DNA of 64,000 nt, taken from Hymenobacter daecheongensis DSM 21074. GTDB taxonomy: Bacteria; Bacteroidota; Bacteroidia; Cytophagales; Hymenobacteraceae. Both the position numbers and the translations under genes were made by a program. Numbering within the stretch: the stretch's first letter is position 1; the number at the start of each line of letters is the position of its first letter. Shown here piece by piece: positions 36,551 through 45,469 of the stretch. The stretch is from assembly GCF_900141805.1 (NCBI RefSeq), contig NZ_FQYN01000009.1:124001-188000 (forward strand), in the 5' to 3' direction. The notes under the pieces were generated by a model, which was not told the origin of the DNA, ran no database searches, and saw only the letters and a program-made list of their open reading frames with translations.

Positions 36551-37972
36551 CTAGCGGTTGCGGCTCAGCCAGTTTTCCGGGTTCAGGTTGGAACTGTTGC
36601 GCCACACCTGAAACTGCAGCTCCGAGGTCCCTTCTGCGCTGGTATATACGGTGCCAATGGGCTGGCGCATGCGCACCTGCTGGCCTTCGCTCACGCTCAC
36701 GCTACGCAGCTTGGCATAGACGGTGAAATACTCGCCGTGCTGGATCATGACGATGTTGTTCATGCCCGCAATGCTGGCCACGGTCAGTACTTTGCCATCA
36801 AAAATAGCCCGCACGGGCTCCCCGGCGCTGGTCTGAATATCCACTCCCCGGTTTTCAACGATGACGTTTTTGAGTACCGGGTGCGCGTGGCGGCCGAAGC
36901 GCTGAGAAATGAAGCCGCGCCCCACGGGCCAGAGCAGCCGCCCCCGATTGTCGGCAAATGAGGAGGAAAGCACCGCCGTTTCCGGGGTCAGCGTCACGCG
37001 GTCGGTGCGCTCGGCGGGGGCCTCTTCGGCCGGAGCTTCGGCAGCGGGGGCAGCGGCCGTGCCGGCATTGGCGCGGTTGGGTGTTTCGGTAGGGCGGCGC
37101 GGGGTGGTGCCGGCCGTGCTTTCGCGGGCGGCCGCGGCGCGGGCGGCGGCTTTGCGGGCCGCGTTGGCGCGCGCCACGCGGGCGGCGCGGGCAATTTCTT
37201 CCCGCACGCGGTCCGCAATCAGATTATCGAGACGGCTCACGGCCTGCTGGCGCTCGGCCAGCTCCCGGCGCAGGCCTTCTTCCTGCTGGCTGAGCTTCGT
37301 CACGACCTGATCCTGCTGGGTTTTGAGCGTGAGCAGGTTGCGGCTTTCGGCCACCTGCGTGGTCAGCATTGAGCTTTTTTCCTGCTTTTTCACCGTCAGG
37401 CCGCTGAGCTGGTGGCTCAGGTGCTGCTGGGTGCTGGCAATCTGGGCCGCCTGCTTCTGGCGCACTTCCGAGTACTGCCGGATGTAGCGCAGCCGCAGCA
37501 TGAGCTGGTTGAACGAGTCGGCCGCGAACAGAAACATGATGCGGTTATAGCTATTGGCCGTTTTCGACGAGGCGTAAATCAGCCGGGCATACTCGGCTTT
37601 CAACTGGGCCAGGCTCTGCTGGGTTTGCTGCACCTGCGTGGCCGTCTGCCGCACATCCGACTCGATATATTGCAGCTCGGAGGAAATGGTTTTGATGACG
37701 CTTTTCTGCACCGTTAGCTTTTCCTTCAGCGCGTTGAGCTGGCCCAGCGAGGCCTGTTTCTGCTTCTGGGTCTGTTCCAGAATGCGGCTGGTTTCGCGGA
37801 TGCGGCGCAGATTGGCCCGCCGCTCGCGCTCCAGCTGGGCCTTGCTCTTTTTGGGGCTGGTGGTGGTTTTAGCGCGCTGGCGCTGCTGGGCCAGCGTCGC
37901 TTCGCCCTGACCAACCAACACCAGCAGGACCACCAGCAGGGAGGCTACCGCCCGGCTACTTTTTGCGCACAT
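36551..37972 (-). CDS. EnvC-like murein hydrolase activator with degenerate LytM (M23) domain
   Basis: 473 residues: signal peptide (about 1-29), long coiled coil (about 45-290), Ala/Pro/Thr linker, and a C-terminal LytM domain (about 350-473). In active M23 enzymes zinc is held by H-x3-D and H-x-H; here the first reads ENRGVD (Asn instead of His) and the second YAKL (Lys instead of His). The domain should therefore be catalytically dead, as in EnvC and NlpD, which activate amidases during cell separation. It overlaps the DUF4292 gene by 17 nt, ending an envelope gene unit. Confidence 0.9.
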   Translation of the reverse strand: MCAKSSRAVASLLVVLLVLVGQGEATLAQQRQRAKTTTSPKKSKAQLERERRANLRRIRETSRILEQTQKQKQASLGQLNALKEKLTVQKSVIKTISSELQYIESDVRQTATQVQQTQQSLAQLKAEYARLIYASSKTANSYNRIMFLFAADSFNQLMLRLRYIRQYSEVRQKQAAQIASTQQHLSHQLSGLTVKKQEKSSMLTTQVAESRNLLTLKTQQDQVVTKLSQQEEGLRRELAERQQAVSRLDNLIADRVREEIARAARVARANAARKAAARAAAARESTAGTTPRRPTETPNRANAGTAAAPAAEAPAEEAPAERTDRVTLTPETAVLSSSFADNRGRLLWPVGRGFISQRFGRHAHPVLKNVIVENRGVDIQTSAGEPVRAIFDGKVLTVASIAGMNNIVMIQHGEYFTVYAKLRSVSVSEGQQVRMRQPIGTVYTSAEGTSELQFQVWRNSSNLNPENWLSRNR

Positions 37973-38723
37973 AGCCTTTGGGAACCGAGAAAGGGAAGGC
38001 CAGCCGCTCTTTGTCCACGTCGACGTTGCGGTAGTTGATGGTGAGGGTGGAGGCTGCGCCCTTGGTGGGCTGCGCCTTCACCACCGTGCCGTAGGCAAAC
38101 TGCACCATTGAGTTTTCCAGGGCCCGGAAATCGGAATAATCAGCTGAAAACCGGTTCTGCGTGGCCGAGTCTACTACCGAGAGCTGGGTCATGCGGCCGC
38201 GGGCCAGCTCGATGAGCTGGGTAATGAGCACGCTGGCCTGATTGAACTGCACTTTCTGGCTGGCATTTTCCGTCAGCACGGTGGGCGTGGAGCCGGCCGG
38301 GGCCGTGATGTAATTGCCCAGCAGCGCGGCCTGCACCTGCTCAAACGTGACGGGCACGTTCAGGCGCTTGCTCAGATAGTCGAAATTGCCGGCGTAGTAT
38401 TCGCGCTGCAGGTAGTTGAGCACCTGAATGGAGTCGCGGGTGATGTAGGCCCGCACGCCCTCAATGCCCAACGACACCGACAGCCAGATCACGCTGTCCT
38501 TGCGCATGCGCAGGCTCAGGTTGGCGGTTTGCTGCACGCCGGGCATGTCCACTTTTATCTTGCCTTTGGCCTTCAGATACCGGAAGTCCACGTTGGTGGC
38601 CTTCACCATTTCGGCGGCTTTGGCTGGGGTCATCCGGCCGGTATTGGCGGGTACAATTTTGGGGCTACAGCCCCCCAGTACCACGCCCAGCCACAGCAGG
38701 ACCAGCAAAAAGCACTTATTCAT
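37956..38723 (-). CDS. DUF4292 domain-containing lipoprotein
   Basis: 255 residues from ATG 38723 (MNKCFLL). Lipoprotein signal peptide with lipobox VLGGC. The body has the LolA/LolB-like beta-strand pattern of DUF4292 (KAKGKIKVDMPGVQQTANLSLRMRKDSVIWLSVS). Members are Bacteroidota-specific and are suspected to handle lipids or lipoproteins in the periplasm; this is not proven. It overlaps the TPR gene by 8 nt and the EnvC-like gene by 17 nt. Confidence 0.88.
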   Translation of the reverse strand: MNKCFLLVLLWLGVVLGGCSPKIVPANTGRMTPAKAAEMVKATNVDFRYLKAKGKIKVDMPGVQQTANLSLRMRKDSVIWLSVSLGIEGVRAYITRDSIQVLNYLQREYYAGNFDYLSKRLNVPVTFEQVQAALLGNYITAPAGSTPTVLTENASQKVQFNQASVLITQLIELARGRMTQLSVVDSATQNRFSADYSDFRALENSMVQFAYGTVVKAQPTKGAASTLTINYRNVDVDKERLAFPFSVPKGYVRKK

Positions 38724-40518
38724 AAAGCTTACTGTCTTTGATTTTGCGGTCAATCTGATTCGATGCCCCGCCTGTTTTCTTGGCCCGCAGCCACTCCGCC
38801 AGCGCCCGATCAGTTTCGCCCAGCTGGAACAGCACGTCGCCGTAGTGCTCGATTACGGTGCCGTCGGAGGTAGTTTTGAGGGCTTTTTCCAAGTTGGTAC
38901 GCGCCCCGGCGTAGTCCTTCAGCTTATATAGCACCCAGGCATACGTGTCGAGGTAGGTGTCGTTGTCGGGGAACTGCTTCACCAGCTTGCCCGACATTTC
39001 CTTGGCCTTGTCCAGCTTTTCGCCCCTCAGCGACAAAAAGTAGCTGTAGTTGTTCAGGGCCTGCGCGTTGTTGGCATCGAAGGCCAGCGCCGCATCATAG
39101 GCCGCATCCGACTTGGCGTGCTCCTTCACCTCGTGGTAGGCATCGCCGAGCTGGGTGTCAATCTGCACCAGCAGCTCGGGGTTGTCGAGGGCCAGCTTGC
39201 GGCCGTATTCCAGCGCCTTGATGCCCTTGGCCGTCTGCTTGTTCATCATCAGCGCCACGCCGTTGTAGTACCACAGCGGCGCCTGGTTCGGAAACAGCTC
39301 CAGGGCCCGGTCGGTGTGGCGCAGCAGCGAGTCTACCTGGTTCAGCTCGGCATCGATGAGCACCACCTGCTGCCAGATCTGAAACTTGGAGTTATCCAGC
39401 CGGATGGCTTTCAAGTAGGAGTCGCGCGCGTCCTTCTTGTGGTCGGTCAGGGTCTGAATGTCGCCGGCAATGGAAAAGGCCTTGGCCTCCTTCGGGTGCA
39501 CGCGGGTGGTAATGGCGGCCAGCTCCAGGGCCGTCTGGCCCAGCGCGGGGTTGGGCAGCTGCTTAATGTAGTCGAGCAGGATGCGCACCTTCTCGTCGAT
39601 GTCCAGGGCGGGGCTCTCAAAGGCCAGCTTGATCTGCTTCTCCGACTCGGCCGGATTGGCCTGCTGCCGGTAAATATCGGCCAGAATCATGCGGGCCTGG
39701 GGGTTGTCGGAGTCCTGACGCAGGGCCTGCTCGGCCACCCGAATGGCATCGGGCAGGCGGTTGTTGGAGGCGTACATCTCGGCCTGCGCAATGACGTAGC
39801 GCACCTCGTCGGGGTTGGCCTTTATCAGCGCCTCGCCTTCCTGCAGGGCCTTGTCGAGGTTGTTCTGCTTGAGGTAGATCTGCTGCTTCTTGAACGACAC
39901 CTCATCCAGGGGCCCAAACTGCTTCTCAGCCTGCTCAAACGTGGCCAGCGCCTCATTCAGCTTGCCCTGGGCCATATACAGGTCGGCCAGGTTGAAAAGG
40001 TAGTAGCCCGAGTCGGGCACGTCCCGGATCAGGCTGGCGTAGACTTTGGCGGCCTGGTCGTACTGCTTCTGGGATGCGTAAATCTGGGCCAGCAGCAGGT
40101 AATAGTAGGCGTTTTTGGTGTCGAGCTTCACGGCCACCAGCGCGAAGTTGGTGGCATCTTTCAGGTTGCCGCTCAGCAGGTTGGTTTCGGCAATCTTGTA
40201 GTTGATGGCCGCGTTGGTCGGGTTCAGGGCGTAGGCTTTCAGCAGCCGCTCCAGGGCCTTGTTGTAGTCTTCGAGCAGCACAAATTTCACGCCCTCCACA
40301 AAAAAGGCCTCGCTCATCTCACGGTCTTTCTCCGAAAGCACGCGCACCTGCTGGCGGGCAATATCCAGCTCGGCCCGCCGCGCCAGCTCCTTCCGCTCGC
40401 GCCGGGTTAGCCGGAGCGGCTTGGGGGCAGAGGCCTCGGGCACGGGCTGCTGGGCATACCCCGGCGCGGCCAGCAGCAGGCTCAGCACGAAGAAAAAAAG
40501 AACCCTCACTCGACTCAT
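38716..40518 (-). CDS. Periplasmic tetratricopeptide repeat protein
   Basis: 600 residues from ATG 40518 (MSRVRVLFF); signal peptide about 1-24 (ending GYAQ). The rest is a chain of about 12-14 TPR units (for example AAKVYASLIRDVPDSGYYLFNLADLYMAQGKLNEALATFEQAEK), a scaffold for protein contacts. Position between a nucleotidyltransferase and DUF4292/EnvC-like genes points to cell-envelope assembly. Coupled by overlap to the next gene. Confidence 0.9.
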   Translation of the reverse strand: MSRVRVLFFFVLSLLLAAPGYAQQPVPEASAPKPLRLTRRERKELARRAELDIARQQVRVLSEKDREMSEAFFVEGVKFVLLEDYNKALERLLKAYALNPTNAAINYKIAETNLLSGNLKDATNFALVAVKLDTKNAYYYLLLAQIYASQKQYDQAAKVYASLIRDVPDSGYYLFNLADLYMAQGKLNEALATFEQAEKQFGPLDEVSFKKQQIYLKQNNLDKALQEGEALIKANPDEVRYVIAQAEMYASNNRLPDAIRVAEQALRQDSDNPQARMILADIYRQQANPAESEKQIKLAFESPALDIDEKVRILLDYIKQLPNPALGQTALELAAITTRVHPKEAKAFSIAGDIQTLTDHKKDARDSYLKAIRLDNSKFQIWQQVVLIDAELNQVDSLLRHTDRALELFPNQAPLWYYNGVALMMNKQTAKGIKALEYGRKLALDNPELLVQIDTQLGDAYHEVKEHAKSDAAYDAALAFDANNAQALNNYSYFLSLRGEKLDKAKEMSGKLVKQFPDNDTYLDTYAWVLYKLKDYAGARTNLEKALKTTSDGTVIEHYGDVLFQLGETDRALAEWLRAKKTGGASNQIDRKIKDSKLYE

Positions 40519-40629
40519 GGAAGCAGTAGCACGGACGACAAGCCGCCGTTTGAAAAAGGAATTACCCCAAAGAAACAACTCTGCGGACAGATACCCGCGC
40601 TACTGCTAACATCCGGAGCCGGAAAAATA

Positions 40630-41640
40630 TCACACGCGCAGTGTGTTGTAGTCGCCCAGGCTCAAGTCGTTGGGGGTGCCGGTCACGGTGGCGTGGTTGC
40701 CCACCATCGAGTTGGTCACGTTGGCATGCAGCAGCGTAGCCGACTGCTGCACAATGGAATTAGACACCACCGAGCTGCGCACGTTGCTCTGCGCGCCCAG
40801 CGAAACGTGCGGCCCCACCACCGAATCGGTGATAATGGCGCCTTCACCGATGTACACGGGCGGAATCAGCACGCTGTTGGTCACTTTGGCCGACGTGGCC
40901 ACCAGCTCCTCGCCGCGTTCCTGCAGGTACTCGAGGTAGCGCTGATTGGTAAACACCGTCGCGTCCTTGTTGCCACAGTCGAGCCACTCCGTCACGCGGC
41001 CGGGCACGAAGGTGGTGCCCTTGTTTTTCATGTTTTCCAGGGCGTTGGTGAGCTGGTACTCGCCTTTGTCCATAATGTTATTGTCGAGCAGGAACTGCAG
41101 CTCGTCGCGCAGGTACTGGCCGTCCTGGAAGTAGTAGATGCCGATGATGGCAAGGTCGGAAACGAATTCCTGGGGCTTCTCCACGAAGTCCGTAATCTGG
41201 CCCTGGGCATCGAGTTTCACCACGCCGAACGGCTTGGGGTCGTCCACGCGCTGCACCCAGATGGTGCCGGCAGCGGAACTGTCGAGGACGAAATCAGCCT
41301 TGAACAGCGTATCGGCGAAAGCTACCACCAGCGGCCCGCTGAGCGACTCTTTGGCGCACAAAATGGCGTGGGCCGTGCCCAGCGGCTCATCCTGGTACAC
41401 TATGGTGCCCTTCGCGCCTACCGATTCGGCAATGGCCACCAAGCTTTTCTCCACGGCCTCGCCGAAGCGGCCAATGATGAACGCCACTTCGTCCACTTGC
41501 TCGCCGCATACCTTGGCAATATCCTCCACCAGGCGCTGCACGATGGGCTTACCGGCAATCGGAATCAGGGGCTTGGGAACGGTGAGCGTGTGCGGGCGCA
41601 TGCGCTTGCCCATGCCGGCCATCGGGACGATAATCTTCAT
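40630..41640 (-). CDS. Sugar-phosphate nucleotidyltransferase
   Basis: 336 residues. The N-terminal nucleotidyltransferase fold has the GxGxRxxPxT-like loop (MAGMGKRMRPHTLTVPKPLIPI), and the C-terminal 90 residues are a left-handed beta-helix of hexapeptide repeats (VYIGEGAIITDSVVGPHVSLG). These enzymes make NDP-sugars such as dTDP-glucose or GDP-mannose; the substrate is not readable from sequence alone. In the flippase-dut-transferase-TPR unit it probably feeds surface glycan synthesis. Confidence 0.92.
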   Translation of the reverse strand: MKIIVPMAGMGKRMRPHTLTVPKPLIPIAGKPIVQRLVEDIAKVCGEQVDEVAFIIGRFGEAVEKSLVAIAESVGAKGTIVYQDEPLGTAHAILCAKESLSGPLVVAFADTLFKADFVLDSSAAGTIWVQRVDDPKPFGVVKLDAQGQITDFVEKPQEFVSDLAIIGIYYFQDGQYLRDELQFLLDNNIMDKGEYQLTNALENMKNKGTTFVPGRVTEWLDCGNKDATVFTNQRYLEYLQERGEELVATSAKVTNSVLIPPVYIGEGAIITDSVVGPHVSLGAQSNVRSSVVSNSIVQQSATLLHANVTNSMVGNHATVTGTPNDLSLGDYNTLRV

Positions 41641-41788
41641 GAATGTTGAATTTTAGATGTTGGATGTTGAATGTGGGGAAACGCTGGACGTTGAGTGTTG
41701 AGTTTTAAGTGTTGGATGAGCTGCCGGCCCTGTTTGCTTTAAATTTCCGTCTTGTTCATTCAACATTCAACCCTCAAAATTCAACATT
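41641..41788. repeat. Degenerate-word inverted repeat (ATGTTGAAT/GTTGGATG words)
   Basis: The left part stutters GAATGTTGAATTTTAGATG, GTTGGATG, GTTGAATG, GTTGAGTG; the right part (41756-41788) is built of the reverse-complement words (CATTCAACATTCAACC, AAAATTCAACATTTCATTG). The arms can pair over about 30 bp with mismatches. It fills the whole gap between dut and the nucleotidyltransferase gene. Confidence 0.72.
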
Positions 41789-42223
41789 TCATTGCACGCC
41801 GGTGCTGCCGTAGCCGCCGGTGCCGCGCTGGGTTTCAGTTAGCGTTTCGGCGGGCTGCCACTGCACCGTTTCGTGCCGGGCTACCACCAGCTGCGCGATT
41901 CGCTCCCCGTCCTGCACTACGAATTCCTGATCGGAGAGATTAACCAGCAGCACCTTCAACTCGCCCCGGTAGTCGGCATCGATGGTGCCGGGGCTGTTGA
42001 CGATGCCGATACCGTGCTTATAGGCCAGACCGCTGCGGGGCCGCACCTGCATTTCGTAGCCCACCGGAATTTCCAGAAACAGGCCCGTCGGGATGAGGGC
42101 GCGCTGCAGGGGCTTCAACGTAACGGGCTCCGCGAGGTTGGCCCGTACATCCAGGCCGGCGGCGTGGGCGGTCTGATACTCGGGCAGCGGGTGGCGGGAG
42201 CGGTTCAGGACGGGAATGTGCAT
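41789..42223 (-). CDS. dut: Deoxyuridine 5'-triphosphate nucleotidohydrolase
   Basis: 144 residues from ATG 42223 (MHIPVLN). dUTPase hydrolyses dUTP to dUMP, keeping uracil out of DNA. All five motifs are visible: AGLDVRANL, RSGLAYKHGI, GTIDADYRGELKV, GERIAQLVV and RGTGGYGSTG. Length typical of the trimeric enzyme. It lies in the flippase-dut-nucleotidyltransferase unit, an order I recall as common in Bacteroidota. Confidence 0.97.
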   Translation of the reverse strand: MHIPVLNRSRHPLPEYQTAHAAGLDVRANLAEPVTLKPLQRALIPTGLFLEIPVGYEMQVRPRSGLAYKHGIGIVNSPGTIDADYRGELKVLLVNLSDQEFVVQDGERIAQLVVARHETVQWQPAETLTETQRGTGGYGSTGVQ

Positions 42224-42314
42224 CGGCAACAAGGCAGTTTGGGCGAGCAAAGATAACCCGCGCGGGGATAGGGTTTTGGAAAGGCGAAGTATGATTGGAA
42301 AGGCCGATTCGCCC

Positions 42315-43823
42315 TCACGCCACCGGCAATCCGGCCTTACGGGGCCGCTCCACCAGAAAAATGAGGCCGGCGAAGACTGTGCACAGGCCCAGGTGAAAAG
42401 CGTGCCGCAGCCAATAGTCCGGCACGGGCAGCAGCCAGCCCACGGCCACTACAGCCACGGCCAGCGCCAGCCACAGGCCCAGCCGCGCCATCGGGTACGG
42501 AATGGGGTAATGCTTATTGCCCAGCACCCAGCACACTACGGCCATCATAAAGTAGCAGGCCAGCGTGGTGAGGGCGCAGCCCATGTAGCCGATGAGCGGA
42601 ATCAGGAAAAAGTTGAGCAGAATGGTGAGGGCCGCGCCGCCGAAGCTGATGTAGGTGCCGAAATAGGTTTTGTCAGTGAGCTTGAACCACACCGCCAGGT
42701 TGTAGTACATGCCCAGAAACAGGTTGGCCAGCAGTAGCACGGGCACGATATCCAGCCCGGCGCGGTACTCGGGCCGGCCCAGCAGAAACCGCGCGAAATC
42801 CTCCGCGTTCAGGCTCACGAACACGAAAATAAACGCGCAGCACAGCGTGAACCACTTCAGAATGAGGGCAAACGTGGCCGGCGAGTTCTTCTCCGTCGAT
42901 TGAGCAAAGAAGAACGGCTCGGCCGCGTAGCGGAAGGCTTGAATGACGAGCGTCATGAACATGGCAAACTTATAGCAGGCCCCGTAGATGCCCACCGCCG
43001 TCATGTTCGACTGGCCGGGGTAGAAGCCCTCGGGCAGCCAGTACTTGAGCAGCGGCCGGTCCAGCGTCTCGTTTACCATGCCGGCCAGGCCCATCAGCAT
43101 GAGCGGGTAGGCATACTTCAGCATCGGCCGCAGCACTCCGAAATCGAGCCGGAAGCGGAAGTCGCTCAGTTCGCGCCACAGCAGCGGAATGTATAAGGTA
43201 TTGGCTATCAGGTTGGCCAGAAACACATAGCCCACGCCTAAATCAGGATTGTACACGGCCGCCACCAGCGGGCGCAGATGCGGCAGGTACTGGCCCGCGT
43301 GCACGTCGCGGCAGAGCACGATGAAGAACAGGTTCAGGCCCACGTTCACCAGAATGTTCAGAAACCGCACCGCGGCCACCTTTTTAGCCTTGTTTTCCAG
43401 CCGCAGCCGGGCAAAAGGAATGGCCGTGGCCGCGTCTACGCCCATCACCAGCGCCAGCCACACAATGTATTGCTCCTGCCCCGGCGGATAGTGCAGCACC
43501 CGCGTGATGGGTCCGGCCAGCAGCAGCAGCAGCCCGCTGAGCACCGCGCTGCTTAGCAGCAGCAGGCTGAACACCTTGTTATAGAGCGCCTGCCGGTCGG
43601 CACCGGGCTGGTGGGCGAAGCGGAAATAAGTGGTTTCCATCCCGTAGGTAAACAGGATGTTGAGGAATGCCACGTACGAAAATAGCTCCGTGACCACGCC
43701 ATACTCGGCGGCCGCAAACTTGCTCGTATACAGCGGCACCAGCAGAAACGTCAGCACGCGGCCCAGAATACTGCTCACGCCATACACGGCGGTCTGGCCC
43801 GCCAGTTTTTTGGCAATACTCAT
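42315..43823 (-). CDS. Oligosaccharide flippase family protein
   Basis: 502 residues with about 12-14 membrane segments; the first (TAVYGVSSILGRVLTFLLVPLYTSKF) and YGVVTELFSYVAFLNIL region are typical of the Wzx/MurJ-related MATE-like superfamily in Bacteroidota. It should export lipid-linked saccharides for surface glycan or lipopolysaccharide. This is the second flippase in the window and is only distantly similar to that at 9271. Confidence 0.9.
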   Translation of the reverse strand: MSIAKKLAGQTAVYGVSSILGRVLTFLLVPLYTSKFAAAEYGVVTELFSYVAFLNILFTYGMETTYFRFAHQPGADRQALYNKVFSLLLLSSAVLSGLLLLLAGPITRVLHYPPGQEQYIVWLALVMGVDAATAIPFARLRLENKAKKVAAVRFLNILVNVGLNLFFIVLCRDVHAGQYLPHLRPLVAAVYNPDLGVGYVFLANLIANTLYIPLLWRELSDFRFRLDFGVLRPMLKYAYPLMLMGLAGMVNETLDRPLLKYWLPEGFYPGQSNMTAVGIYGACYKFAMFMTLVIQAFRYAAEPFFFAQSTEKNSPATFALILKWFTLCCAFIFVFVSLNAEDFARFLLGRPEYRAGLDIVPVLLLANLFLGMYYNLAVWFKLTDKTYFGTYISFGGAALTILLNFFLIPLIGYMGCALTTLACYFMMAVVCWVLGNKHYPIPYPMARLGLWLALAVAVVAVGWLLPVPDYWLRHAFHLGLCTVFAGLIFLVERPRKAGLPVA

Positions 43824-43934
43824 GTTTTCAATTAAAAATTGAGAATTAAAAAGGAAAAAATGCCCACCTGCCCGAGAAATCAGGCTGTTTGCTACTCCTC
43901 CCTCTCCACCTTTTTAATTTTTAATTCTCAACTT
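43824..43934. repeat. Degenerate-word inverted repeat (AATTAAAAATT words, AT-rich)
   Basis: Left arm TTTTCAATTAAAAATTGAG, AATTAAAAAGG; right arm CCTTTTTAATTTTTAATTC, TCAACTTTTAATTG. About 28 bp can pair with mismatches around a loop of about 50 nt. It fills the gap between the enoyl-CoA hydratase and the flippase gene and is far more AT-rich than the flanks. Confidence 0.72.
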
Positions 43935-44723
43935 TTAATTGCCCTTAAAAGCCGCCGGGCGCTTCTCCAAAAAGGCGGCAGTGCCTTCGCGGAAATCTTC
44001 GGTGCCGAAGGCGCGGCCGAACAGGTTGGCTTCGGTCTGGAAGCCGTGGCGCTCCTTGTCGTAGTAGGCATTCACGCAGTCAATCACCATGCCCACGGCC
44101 TGCGGAGCCTTGGTGAGAATGCGGGCCAGCAGCTGCCGGCAGAAGTCGAGCAGCTCGGCCTGGGGCACTACATGGTTCACCAGGCCCAGGCGCAGCGCCT
44201 CGTCGGCCTTGATGATGTCGGCGGTGAGCAGCAGCTCCAGGGCTTTGGCTTTGCCAATGAGCTGGGTGAGGCGCTGGGTGCCGCCGTAGCCCGGAATCAG
44301 GCCCAGATTCACCTCGGGCTGGCCGAAGCGGGCGTTGTCGGAGGCCACGCGCAGGTGGCAGGCCATGGCCAGCTCGCAGCCGCCGCCCAGCGCGAAGCCA
44401 TTCACGGCCGCAATGACGGGCTTGGTGCTTTCCTCAATCAGGCAGAACGCCTCCTGGCCCTGCTCGGCGGCCCGCCGCCCGCTGATGTCGTTCAGCGCCG
44501 CTAGCTCCGAAATGTCGGCCCCGGCCACGAAGGCCTTCTCGCCGCTACCCGTGATGATGATGCCGCGCACCTGCGGGTCGTCCAGCGCCGCTTGCATGGC
44601 CTGCCGGATTTCGGCGATGGTGGCCGCGTTCAGCGCGTTGAGCTTGCTGGGGCGGTTTAGGGTGATGGTGAGGATGCCGGAGGCGGCGTCGGGGGCGTAG
44701 AGCAGGTTTTCGAAAGTGGCCAT
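43935..44723 (-). CDS. Enoyl-CoA hydratase/isomerase family protein
   Basis: 262 residues from ATG 44723 (MATFENLLY). Crotonase fold; the oxyanion hole (GADISEL) and both catalytic glutamates seem present (GGGCELAMACH and PEVNLGLIPGYGGTQ), which favours genuine hydratase activity in fatty-acid oxidation or short-chain metabolism. Ends with the conserved KRPAAFKG-type tail. Its own -7 box lies 28 nt upstream. First gene of the long minus-strand unit that ends with the EnvC-like gene, though metabolic linkage is doubtful. Confidence 0.93.
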   Translation of the reverse strand: MATFENLLYAPDAASGILTITLNRPSKLNALNAATIAEIRQAMQAALDDPQVRGIIITGSGEKAFVAGADISELAALNDISGRRAAEQGQEAFCLIEESTKPVIAAVNGFALGGGCELAMACHLRVASDNARFGQPEVNLGLIPGYGGTQRLTQLIGKAKALELLLTADIIKADEALRLGLVNHVVPQAELLDFCRQLLARILTKAPQAVGMVIDCVNAYYDKERHGFQTEANLFGRAFGTEDFREGTAAFLEKRPAAFKGN

Positions 44724-44750
44724 GAGCGCGGGAGCGTGAAAGAACGGGCG

Positions 44751-44758
44751 CAAAGATA
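44751..44758 (-). promoter_or_regulatory. -7 box (TATCTTTG) for the enoyl-CoA hydratase gene
   Basis: On the minus strand, 27 nt before ATG 44723; no TTG at -33. Confidence 0.6.
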
Positions 44759-44878
44759 GCGCAAAACCGCAGCCGTGCCGGTGGGCCAGCGCGGGCGTTT
44801 GGTCGGCCCCAAATAAGTATTAGCCCGGTTTAATACTTTGCTGGTCGAAACCAGCGGCCAGCTCCTAAGTGCCTGACT

Positions 44879-44886
44879 TACTTTTG
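44879..44886 (+). promoter_or_regulatory. -7 box (TACTTTTG) for mscL
   Basis: 86 nt before the mscL ATG; no TTG at the consensus distance. Confidence 0.5.
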
Positions 44887-44972
44887 TTCGGACTGGCAGA
44901 CTTTCGTATCGGTGAATGTATATATTTACCCCCGCTGTCAATCTTTTTTTTCACTAAAACCACCGCGAGAAC

Positions 44973-45392
44973 ATGGGATTTGCCTCTGAGTTCAAAGAAT
45001 TTGTTGCCAAAGGCAACGTCCTCGATCTGGCCGTGGGTGTCATTATCGGAGGCGCTTTCGGCAAAATCGTGACTTCCCTCACGGAGGACATTCTGCTGCC
45101 CATCATCGGCCTGGCCACCGGCGGGCTCGATTTCAAGAACTGGTTCTATGCCCTCGACGGCAACAGCTACGACACGATGGAGAAGGCCAAAGCGGCCGGC
45201 GCGGCCACGCTCAACTTCGGCCTGTTTCTGAACGCCGTCATCTATTTCTTCATCATTGCCTTCTGCGTGTTCCTGATCGTCAGATTCGCTAACCGTTTCA
45301 AAAAACCGGCGGAAGTGGTGGTAGTAGACCCGGCCCCCACCAAAGACCAGGCGCTGCTGATGGAAATCCGCGACGCGCTGCGCACCCGCTAG
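44973..45392 (+). CDS. mscL: Large-conductance mechanosensitive channel MscL
   Basis: 139 residues. MscL opens under membrane tension in hypo-osmotic shock. The N-terminal amphipathic helix (FASEFKEFVAKGNVLDLAVGV), TM1 GVIIGGAFGKIVTSL and TM2 FLNAVIYFFIIAFCVFLIV are present, with the C-terminal cytoplasmic helix (QALLMEIRDAL). The periplasmic loop is somewhat longer than in E. coli. Single gene with a strong hairpin directly after. Confidence 0.97.
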   Translation: MGFASEFKEFVAKGNVLDLAVGVIIGGAFGKIVTSLTEDILLPIIGLATGGLDFKNWFYALDGNSYDTMEKAKAAGAATLNFGLFLNAVIYFFIIAFCVFLIVRFANRFKKPAEVVVVDPAPTKDQALLMEIRDALRTR

Positions 45393-45413
45393 TTGCGCCA
45401 AGCGTAGTAGTTT

Positions 45414-45456
45414 AGCCGGCCCGGCCTTCTTTTCGGAGGTCGGGCCGGCTTTATTT
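45414..45456 (+). terminator. Terminator after mscL, immediately before the DUF3078 gene
   Basis: 14-bp GC-rich stem (45414-45427 with 45437-45450), one G-U pair, then TTATTTT. It ends only 13 nt before the next ATG. Confidence 0.82.
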
Positions 45457-45469
45457 TACTCCCTTCCCC

